The notes under the pieces: model-generated | Told to the model about the DNA's origin: nothing | The model's database searches: none | The model's input: the letters and a program-made list of their open reading frames with translations, nothing else | Source of the DNA: Xestospongia bergquistia | Lineage: Eukaryota > Porifera > Demospongiae > Haplosclerida > Petrosiidae | Direction of reading: 5' to 3' | Length of the DNA stretch: 64,000 nucleotides | Assembly (NCBI GenBank): GCA_963965975.1 | Contig: OZ014418.1 | Span: 3,546,775 to 3,610,774, forward strand | Shown: positions 55,831 through 64,000 of the stretch, piece by piece | How the letters are laid out: the number at the start of each line of letters is the position of its first letter | How positions within the stretch are numbered: position 1 is the first letter of the stretch | Program-made: the position numbers and the translations under genes

Positions 55831-57760
55831 ATGGCGATAATGATTATAGACCCTATCGAGAAATTCAACCTCTATGTGGAAAGCATCACAGCCTACCTTG
55901 AACAAATAGATGTCTATTTTAAGGTAAACAAAATGGAGGACAATGTGAAAGTCTTGGTGTTTATCAACACTATTGAAGGAAAGAACTATACACATTTAAG
56001 GAATTTTTTAGCTCCAGAACTCATGGATCAAACATTTGGAGAAACTGTCAGATACTTTCATCAGTTATCTTGTGTACATATACTGGTGAACTAATTCCAT
56101 TACAATGAGAAACAACAACTATTGTTTAGTATGAAGATGAAGTGAAGACTGTTACTAGTTTTCATGGAGGGAGGTGGGCCATCCTTATTAGGACGAGACT
56201 TGCTATACTCACTCAAGTTAATTTAAAATCTACTATAGAAGTGAAGCTGGAAACTGTACTAAAAAACGAAGAAGTGTTTAAATTTTGAGAAATGAAGCAT
56301 GTTAAAGCAAAATTTAAAGTAAAGGTTGACTCCCCTCTCAAGTTTTTCAAAGCCTCACCCAGTATCACTTGCAATTAAAGATGTTATAGGACAAGAACTT
56401 GATAGATTGGATAGTAAAAGTAATATTAGAAAAAGTGATCTACAGTGAATGGGATGAGCAGCTTACATAGTACCTGTACTAAAACCAAATAGTAAAATAT
56501 GTCTATGTGGAGATTATAAGGTGACTGTTAATCCTGTATTAGAAGTAGAACAGCATCTTTTACAAAAGCCTGAGAATTTGTTTATACCTCTCACAGGAGG
56601 CAATACATTCTTCACACTAGACCTCAAGGAAGCCTATCAAAAAGTACTGTTTGAGGAAGATTCTTGTAAATTTCTTAACATTAACACTCACCAAGGACTA
56701 TATCGTTACATAAGGGTACATTTGGCACTTCATCAGCACCAAAAATGTTTCAGAAAGTAATGGATAGATTACCTCAAGGGACAAATGGTGCTATACGTTT
56801 TGTTGATGACATCCTAATTACAGGTCAAGATCAGATGGGCACTTATTCTAGCAGCCTGAAATTGATATCCAGTATAAACCAAGAAATGACCATGCAAATG
56901 CAGATGGACTATTTTGGTTACCAGTAGAGACTTGAGAAGAGCATGTTATTAGAAAAGCAGCAGTCTTTAACATTAAGCAAATGGAACTCTTACCAACTAT
57001 TGCTTTTCAACTCAAGAATACAACTTGTTATGACCCTGTACTATGTAAAGTACTAAAACATGTAAGAAAAGGGCTGGCCAAATACCATACACATCTCAAG
57101 TTATATTATGATTGAAAAACGGAATTACCAATTGAAGACAACTGTTGCTTTAGGGTATTTGAATTATTGTTCCATCTAAACTATGAGATCATGTTATGGA
57201 AGACATACATCAGTCACATGCAGAAAGTGTTTTTGCATGAAGTCTATATAATAAGCACGGAGCTATTTCTGGTAGGCCAAATTGGATGAAGACATAGAGG
57301 TGAGGGCAAATCATGTATTCATTGTAAATCTGTATAGTCAGCTTCACTCCTAGCTCTACTGCACCTATCAGTCTTGACACTCAACCATGGGAAAGGATCT
57401 ATATTGATAATGCCAGATCTTTCCTTAATACCCATATTTTGGTCATGGTTGATGCACACTCCAAGTGGTTTGAACTCATATAAATGCCAAGTATCAGAGC
57501 AAAAAGACCATCTTTTAATTAAGAATGTTATTTGCTAGATATGGACTTCCACATCAAGAAACTTCAGACAAAGGTAACAGTTTGCTACAGAAGAATTTTC
57601 TACTTTTCTTAGTAGAATGGTGTTAAACATAAAAGAAGTGCACCAAGCCATCCATCATTGAACAGGATGAAGAAAAGATTTTACAGACATATAAATAAAT
57701 CTCTAGCAGCAAACTAAGGTCAAATACCTCTCTAAATTCCAGCTCAGTACATTTCTCATG
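55831..57760 (+). pseudogene. Ty3/gypsy element remnant with RNase H deletion
   Basis: Gag: 55831-56094 (FNLYVESITAYLEQIDVYF, then DNVKVLVFINTIEG), the usual gag matrix/capsid start. A protease end lies near 56180 (GPSLLGRDLLYSL). RT: 56490-56760 (KICLCGDYKVTVNPVLEV, FFTLDLKEAYQKVLFEED, FLNINTHQGLYRY) and the catalytic FVDDILIT at 56799. Immediately afterwards the sequence jumps to the end of RNase H (HANADGLF, about 56890), so the RT connection and RNase H core are missing. Integrase: CIHCKS near 57320 and VMVDAHSKWFELI near 57440, then a degraded tail. It runs opposite to and upstream of the ROC-COR gene. Confidence 0.8.
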
Positions 57761-57779
57761 TAATATTGTAATACTAATC

Positions 57780-59075
57780 ATAGCACAACAGGTGCTACCC
57801 TTATGTGAACTAGTCTTAAAACGTCAAATATGTACAAGATTTATCCTTCTCAACCTTGCAAGAGACCTGACAAAACAACAAACTATTAACAGTTTATTAA
57901 GGCAGTAAAAATATTCCTAGCTTGTCATGTCATGTTTCAGAGGAGACTAATGACTTGGAGAAAGTCATTATTGGCATAATATTAATAATCATGAAATATA
58001 GAAATATAGTATTCACAATAATTTTTGTTGTTAATAATTTTTACATTTGTTTAGGAAGTGCTATTGACAGAAATTTCAGTGAATTTCTTTTTGTATTTCA
58101 TTTTTTATGATTTATGATCCGTAGAAACTTGAATATCTTATAAAAAAAAAGAAATTGGTAGTAACAGAGAGAGTACAGAAGAACCTCTAAATAAAGGATA
58201 AGATTGCTGCTGAAAGTTAGAAAAAATTTACTCTGAGTGGAACTGGACACAAACATTGCCTATGGCTCCTTCATATCTAAATAAACATTCTAAATGATGA
58301 AGTCACATGTACACATCAACTTCACATAGAATCTTTCCAAGCAACAGTATGGAACCAAAAATGGCTTCAACTAATTACAGACAAACATTTGTACTTATCA
58401 TCCAAAAATTTAGATAGTACACAGCCGCTGAACTCATTTGTTAGTGGCTTCCAAACTCTTTTAAGAGGAGAATAAAGTACATATGTACAACTGAGTGTGT
58501 AGTTCTCTTGATGATAGTATGATGACAAACTTGTCTGGGGTACTGTTGTCCTTTCTAGATGGCAACAATCATAAAAATGTGGGGAAAAAACTGCGGACTT
58601 TATGTAATAGGCACATCTTGTAAACTGGTTTGAAGAGCAAAATTACCACATTTACTATAGCATTATTATATTAATGAACATCTGAAACTTCATTAATAAG
58701 AAAATTTTTAAAATTATTCTGCTGAAATTGATAATTATAAAAATGAAAATGTATTAATAATTGCAGACATCATGCTTGGATTGTCACAAGTTCTATAATT
58801 TTGATTTTTTTACGTTGTGTAGTAACAATTAAGCATCCTGTCATCATGCAGCTTTGGATATCTATTTGTAATTATGTCATCATTCGTCTTCAAGTAGTCA
58901 AAGAATTCTATGAGCCCTTTCACTCCAAACACTTTCATAATAGACAATTCACATCAATTACTTCTAGGAAAACTTTTCAAGGACTAAAGTCAAGTACTAT
59001 TTCATAAACATCTTCATAAGAATTCCTTCACTGACTCATTGATACTCAAATCTATGGGCTGTAGCCTATTTGTGC
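57780..59075. other. No gene seen
   Basis: AT-rich. Open stretches at 57922-58110 and 58801-59007 have no support. Confidence 0.4.
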
Positions 59076-59079
59076 AATT

Positions 59080-59399
59080 TGTTGGAATACTAACTAAAAA
59101 GAGAAGGTTACAAGAGGTGGAACTATATTTTCCTGGGTAACCAGGATGTGTTTTTTGTTTATTGTGACATGTTATTTATTGAATTGATGTATTCGACTTG
59201 ATCTTCAAGCAAGAAGTGCTAAGTTATCAGGGTAACCAAGATGTGGTGTCTGTTGTCATGATAGTATTGGCATATGAACATTAGGCTGCAGAGGTGTATT
59301 AAGTTAAAGTCATTGCAGTCTTCTTAAGTGATCTTACATAGTAACAATACATTGTAGTTCTCTCTCCCTGAGTCTACCTGCTTTCTTCCCCTTTCAACA
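59080..59399. repeat. Candidate LTR
   Basis: Begins TGTTGGAATAC and ends CCTTTCAACA, so it has TGTTG...CAACA inverted ends. It contains two copies of GGTAACCARGATGTG, 88 bases apart. No matching flanking duplication was found and no coding region is attached directly, so this is tentative. Confidence 0.3.
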
Positions 59400-59849
59400 G
59401 CAGCAGGGTTGTATGTTTAGTTGTGTCAAAATAAAATAGTATTAATATTCATAAATTATATTATGTTATTAACTTCGTAATGTACAATCATGTGATGTTT
59501 TGTTGAAATTTAGAACAATACATGTAAAACTTTGTATTCATTGTCACTAACTATAGCCAGGGAGTATACGACACTATAACTAGTAACATAAGTCAAACTA
59601 CTTATAGTAACTCACTTATGACATCAAGAATCAATTAAACACTACTTCCAGATTTAACGTGATAAGCAACCCTAGCTTCATAAGTCAACAATAGAAAAGT
59701 CAGCAATGATGCTTTCACATTTCCCTTGTAGCCTTGAATATCACATATGATAACCAAAATGAGCTTTGTTGCTGTATCAAGCTGGACAGGTAACACAAAA
59801 AATATTTGATACTATCCCAGATACTGGGAATAACTATGCATCAGCTATA

Positions 59850-61425
59850 ACAGAACAGACCACGATGAAACTTTTAGTCCAGTGGGAAGGTTCGAATCTT
59901 TACGAACACTACTTGCACTAGCTGTACAAGATGGTTGGTCTCCATGTACACCAGATGGATGTAACAACTGCTTTTCTCAATGGAAAACTAAAGGAGGAGG
60001 TGTATATAGATCAACCCAAAGAATTCATAATATGAGGAAAGGAAAGTCTAGTGTGTAAACTCAAGCCTCTATGGATTAAAGCAAGGCCCAAGATGTTGGA
60101 ACTTCATCCTTGACGAAAAACTGAAAGAAATGGGATTTGCTCAAGCAACCAGTGATCCCTTCATATACATCACAAAAAGTGGAGAGCTGTTCATAAATGA
60201 GATCTATGTTGATGACATCTTACTAGCTGGTAAAAGTGATAAGCAAATCAAGTTAGCCCTGGTAGAGAGATCTGATGTGAAGGACTTAGGAGAACTCAAC
60301 TACATTCTAGGTGTCAAGATAGTACAGAATCACTGAGCTGTTACTATCTGGATTGGTCAACCGACATATACAGAAGGAGTCCTGAAGAAGTTCGGTATGG
60401 AGAACTGTAAACCCCTGACCACCCCTGTAGAAGCTGGTTTGAAGTTGACAAAAGGAACAGAAGCTAGTGAGTATGTTGTCAGGACACACTATTAGTCAGC
60501 AGTTAGAAGTCTGTTGTATCTGTCGATGAGAATACGTCCAGACATTACTTTTGCAGTAAGCCTTGCTATACATTTTTGTTTGAAACCAACTTCTCAACAT
60601 CTGACAGCAGTCAAGCGAATTGTTAGACACCTAAGAGGAACCACACACTATGGATTGCTGTTCAAGAGAAATGTGTAACAGATCTCTAGTAAATAGTATA
60701 TAGTAGTTTGTATTAATGCATGTATCTTATCTTTGTTTATTGTCTAATATAGACTGACCTGCTAATTGGTGTAAGAGTGTTAATTAGACCTGATCATATT
60801 GAGTTTTGTACTTCTTTGTTGTCTAGTGGCCTTACTTTTGTTGTATTGTTCTTTGTTCTGTATTTTCTATTTAATTCTGTATTTTGTTATTGATATGATG
60901 ATATTATCCTCCTGCAAAAACACTCTCAGAGAATCTAGACTGTAACAGAACACTGTTACAAATGGATCCAAAGCATCATTGGATAGTCTGATACTGATTG
61001 GGGTGGTGACACCTCTGACTGTAAGTCTACGACTAGTTACTTGTTCCAGATTGGTGGTACAGCTATCACATGGCAGAGTACAAAGCAATCGTGTGTTGCT
61101 CTGTCCACAGCAGAAGCTTATCTGGAGCTGCACAGGAAGCAATTTGGTTGAAGCAGCTTAATAAGATCTAACTGAAATAAGTGAGCCTGTAGCAATTTAT
61201 GTGGATAAATAGTCTGCCATTGCAATTGCTAAGAATCCTCAATTTCATGGAAGAATTAAGCATATCAACATCAAGTATCACTTCATATGAGAGCAGGTGA
61301 ACAATAACAACATTGAAATATTGTCAAACGAGTGAAATGATCGCGGACATGTAAACGAAAGGACTCGGAAGGATCAAATTTGAAAAGTTGAGAGAGATGG
61401 CTGGGATAGTGCCCCTGAAGAACTA
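59850..61425 (+). pseudogene. Ty1/copia pol remnant (RT and RNase H)
   Basis: A nearly complete copia RT: ETFSPVGRFESLRTLLALA, DVTTAFLNGKLKEEVYI, SLVCKLKPLYGLKQGPRC, the catalytic IYVDDILLAG at 60205, KDLGELNYILGVKI, SAVRSLLYLSMRIRPDITFA and TAVKRIVRHLRGTTHYGLL. A solo LTR (60674-60960) then interrupts it. RNase H resumes with SDTDWGGDTSDCKSTT, TAITWQSTKQSCVALSTAEA and NPQFHGRIKHINIKYHF, ending with IKFEKLREMAGIVPL at about 61415. Only a few stops or frameshifts occur, so it is a fairly recent relic. Gag, protease and integrase are not seen upstream. Confidence 0.85.
60674..60960. mobile_element. Solo LTR inserted in the copia RNase H region
   Basis: 287 bp with perfect 8-bp inverted ends TGTAACAG...CTGTTACA. 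AATG occurs directly before (60670-60673) and after (60961-60964), giving a 4-5 bp target duplication. The copia frame is coherent on both sides (HYGLLFKRN before, SDTDWGG after). A diverged relative occurs at 48274-48535. Confidence 0.8.
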
Positions 61426-61451
61426 AACAGTCTACAAGTGAGAAGGAGTAT

Positions 61452-61670
61452 TGGAGCATGACACTTTTGACTGTTTACATAAGACATTAATTAACCTATT
61501 ACATAATGCTTTATTAATTTTAGAGGTGTTAATTATTGTTCTAGACTCTTCCAGAAATTTCTGGTTGCTAGATAGTTCTAGACTCTTTAGTTGATATATA
61601 TAATTTGACTGATCTTTGTACCTTTTGTGTCTCTCTGATTCATCATTACTAAAAGACTTTAACACAACTG
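61452..61670. repeat. Putative 3' LTR of the copia element
   Basis: Starts TTGGAGCATGACAC after a purine run (GTGAGAAGGAG) and shortly after the copia stop codon. It ends around AACACAACTG. It is the right place for a 3' LTR, but there is no second copy in the window to confirm it. Confidence 0.35.
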
Positions 61671-61739
61671 TGTTAACTGTGAATTAATAGGAACTCTGTT
61701 ATATTTTGGTTTTGTGTCCTTGGTCAGAGTAATGTTGAA

Positions 61740-62320
61740 ATAATCTACAAAGCCAATCCACCAACTATAATTGATAGAGTGAGATCTCTTTTGGGATTAA
61801 TAACATATCGTGCAAACTTAAATTTTAGTGAAGTGTACTAGCCACTTAGAGAACTGATCAAAAAAATGATCATTTCTAATTGACACAGCAGCACAATAAT
61901 TCTTTCAATATTAAGACACAGTCATGACCTCTTTTGACCAAAATAAAGAAATGAACTAATAAAAGATGCATTTCTTTGGAAACCCATGAACAGAAGAGAG
62001 ATTGGATGTCAACTTGAAGAAGTTGATTGGGCAGACTACATGTAGGCTTTTGGTAGAACCAAAGAGGAATAAACAGTAAGTAACAACACAAACATTATTC
62101 TTTGGGGAACTGTATTGTGATACCAACATATCTACATCAAACAGCCATTTCATTAGCTCATAAAGGTCATCAAGTACTAGTAAAACAAAGAGATTATTAT
62201 GAGATGTATGATTTCTAAGAATTGATGAAAAAATCAAAGAAATGATTGAAAAGTGAATCCTATATCAGACCAATAGACCAGAGAACCACCCAGACACATT
62301 ACAGATGTGTCCTGTAGAGT
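61740..62320 (+). pseudogene. Ty3/gypsy RT tail and integrase zinc region
   Basis: 61755-61870 reads VRSLLGLITYRANLNFSEVY, then PLRELIKK (end of gypsy RT: 'VRSFLGL..Y...F......PL..L'). After a gap, 62105-62230 reads VIPTYLHQTAISLAHKGHQ, then LVKQRDYYEMYDF, the start of the integrase HHCC zinc domain (H..GH). The RNase H in between is missing or unreadable. Confidence 0.6.
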
Positions 62321-62499
62321 GTTATAGTTCTGGTGTAAAGGCTCTACCATCCAGTCAACTCAGGAGCTAAAATCTGTGTCACCAAAGCAATTGAATTTTC
62401 AAAAAACAATAATAACAACAGTTTAAAAGAAGAAATATTAAGAGGAGGTAGCAGAAACATGGATGGAAGGTCCATTCCATCACAGACACAAGGCTAGTT

Positions 62500-63640
62500 A
62501 CCACATTACCATATCAGGCCAGTAGGTATTATCCCAAATCCTATCTACCTGGGAAGTACTGTCTGATAGTGGATCTGTCATATCACAATAATGTCACAGA
62601 CTCTAATTGGTGTAGTCTCACGTATGCTACATTAGACCATGCAGCAGCATTTTTCAAAAAACTAGGTGGAAGATATCTATCTTCTGCAAAAGCTGGAACT
62701 CTAGTCAGCCTACAGAAGTATTCCAGTATGCAACCAGGATCAACCATTTCTCGCTAACAAGTGAAGGACTGTATACACACGTTATCCTTTCATTTCCCTT
62801 ATGCTCTGTACTAAAGATTTTCAAAGCAGTAGCAGACATGCTTCTATGAGCTATGCATGGCAGGGGATGATACAGACCACTTGGCTCTAATGCATGTCAG
62901 CCTTTATTGTATAGTTGCAACATGCCTGTATGAACTGTCAAGCCTGTTTGTTCTATTTGGAGACCAGGACCTATTTATAGACACATTGACTTAGCTAGAA
63001 TAAGTCCTAAGAGGCATAAAGCAAATACATGGGAGCAATGCACTGTGCCCTAGATTATCCAGCAACTCTTCACACTCAAGGTATAAAAAGTGGGCAGCAT
63101 GTTGCATTGGGTTCTTGAGAAGTAGGAGCTCAAATTGAACTCCACAGCTTTTGATTCTTTGTCCTACCTTTGTCTCACAGACTTAGCAATTGACAGTAAT
63201 TTAAGACATTCTATGTTCAGATTATGGTTGAAGGTATCTAAAACAGATCCTTTTAGGTTTGAGCAGATATATTCACTGGAAACACACCTTGGCTCTTCTT
63301 TCCTGTTGATGCTCTCAGCAACTATGTTGAGGTGGGATTATAAAACAGGTTTTCTCTTTGTTTTCTAAGATGAAAGACTAATGAGAAAACAATGGTTATT
63401 GTAGAGATTAGATCAGCCCTTCTAATGGTAGGAGTACCACCAGTTAAGTATGCTGGACAAAGTTTTCATATTGTAGCAGCATCAACAGCTGCACTCTGTG
63501 AAATTAAGAACTCTACAATAAAAACATTGGGTTGGTGGATAGTGACGCATATATGCACTACTTTAAAATCCCTGGAGAAGCATTGGCTCATAACTCCAAG
63601 TTCTTGTGTCGGCTTCTGAAAATCAGGCTAGACAGCTTTG
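62500..63640 (+). pseudogene. DIRS-type retrotransposon remnant: RT and tyrosine recombinase
   Basis: The RT part at 62550-62760 reads KYCLIVDLSYHNNVTDSN, SLTYATLDHAAAFFKKLGG and, after a frame shift, SAYRSIPV..QDQPFL, the distinctive DIRS-type RT entry ('LIVDLS.P...SVND...SL.Y...D.A......LG...K.D...AYR..PVH..D'). The recombinase part reads SYLCLTDLAIDSNLR and LKVSKTDPFR at 63150-63270. Then come VEIRSALLMVGVPPVKYAGQ and AASTAALCEIKNSTIKTLGW, then DSDAYMHYFKIPGEALA, at 63390-63590. Tyrosine recombinases of DIRS elements carry 'Y.GHSFRIGAAT'; here it is YAGQSFHIVAA, so both the His and the Arg are changed. RNase H and the middle section are deleted. Confidence 0.75.
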
Positions 63641-63644
63641 TTCA

Positions 63645-64000
63645 GCCAACAAGTATACACATGGTATTACAGGTTATACTTCATTTTATAAATTGTCTAT
63701 TTTGTATTTTTTTCACATTTCTATTATATAATCATATCCATACATGGACAAGTATTTGCATAACAAAAGACAACTAGCCATTTGATTAGTGTTAAGCCTA
63801 TTGTTTTGTATAGTGTAGCCTTTTTGCTTCTGCAGTCTGTATTTATTTGCTAGCATTTGTTTGTATTATTATGCATGTGTATTTATTCTGTGTCCTTTTT
63901 CAAGTGTGTGTTAAGAATTTAATAGTATTCAAATGGCAATTTTTGGTGCTACATTCTACACTCAAGCTTGAAATTTGTTATACTCTAAGAATATGATAAA
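63645..64000. other. No gene seen
   Basis: AT-rich sequence to the end of the window. No LTR or inverted terminal repeat of the DIRS element could be identified. Confidence 0.4.

Noticed and set aside
59885..59905. GGTTCGAATC, a perfect tRNA B-box-like word
   Set aside because: It falls in the copia RT frame (GRFESLRTLL), and no A box, acceptor stem or cloverleaf can be folded around it.

Overview
This is eukaryotic, clearly metazoan, AT-rich and intron-bearing DNA. The host-type genes (ankyrin/ROC-COR/death-domain signalling, many small phase-matched exons with GTAAG/GTATG donors, an EMI1-type F-box gene) and the repeat mix (gypsy, copia, DIRS, pogo, hAT and EnSpm/CACTA-like elements, all decayed) fit a demosponge such as Amphimedon. 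That assignment is an inference from family resemblance, not a search result. No bacterial operons, rRNA genes, convincing tRNAs or CRISPR arrays were seen.

Layout. 0-5.6 kb: three decayed Ty3/gypsy elements on the + strand, the first ending in an LTR that abuts the middle of the second one's reverse transcriptase. 5.8-7.9 kb: a pogo-type DNA transposon (TA target, 6092-7766) nested in a hAT-type element (5789-7856). 9.1-15.3 kb: a minus-strand, multi-exon alpha-helical (armadillo/HEAT-like) gene with frameshifts. 15.9-24 kb: sparse relics (gypsy integrase tail, possible PIF1-like helicase, another gypsy, a MOV10/HELZ-type helicase) in AT-rich DNA. 26.3-27.7 kb: an intact, intronless EMI1/FBXO5-like gene with an E2F-like site upstream. 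28.4-30.3 kb: a near-perfect 74-bp palindrome, a 19-bp perfect inverted repeat and a two-part ORF. 30.8-34.2 kb: a second pogo/Tigger element carrying an internal ~172-bp higher-order minisatellite. 34.7-35.2 kb: a small hAT derivative sitting in a TA microsatellite.

35.8-48.1 kb holds a series of + strand exons, several resembling death-fold domains. It is interrupted at about 42.2-47.15 kb by an EnSpm/CACTA-like element with two divergent genes: a spliced transposase on the minus strand and a SAM-domain ORF on the plus strand. 50.06-55.45 kb on the minus strand is the best host gene of the window: ankyrin repeats, a Ras-like ROC GTPase, a COR-like region and a C-terminal death domain, with exon phases that mostly join.

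55.8-63.7 kb is again retrotransposon graveyard: a gypsy element with an internal deletion, a copia element with a solo LTR inserted in its RNase H region, a gypsy RT/integrase fragment and a DIRS-type element with RT and tyrosine-recombinase remnants.

Functionally, the readable host content is cell-cycle control (EMI1-like APC/C inhibitor) and death-domain signalling (apoptosis or innate-immunity type). Almost everything else is transposon-derived and pseudogenic.
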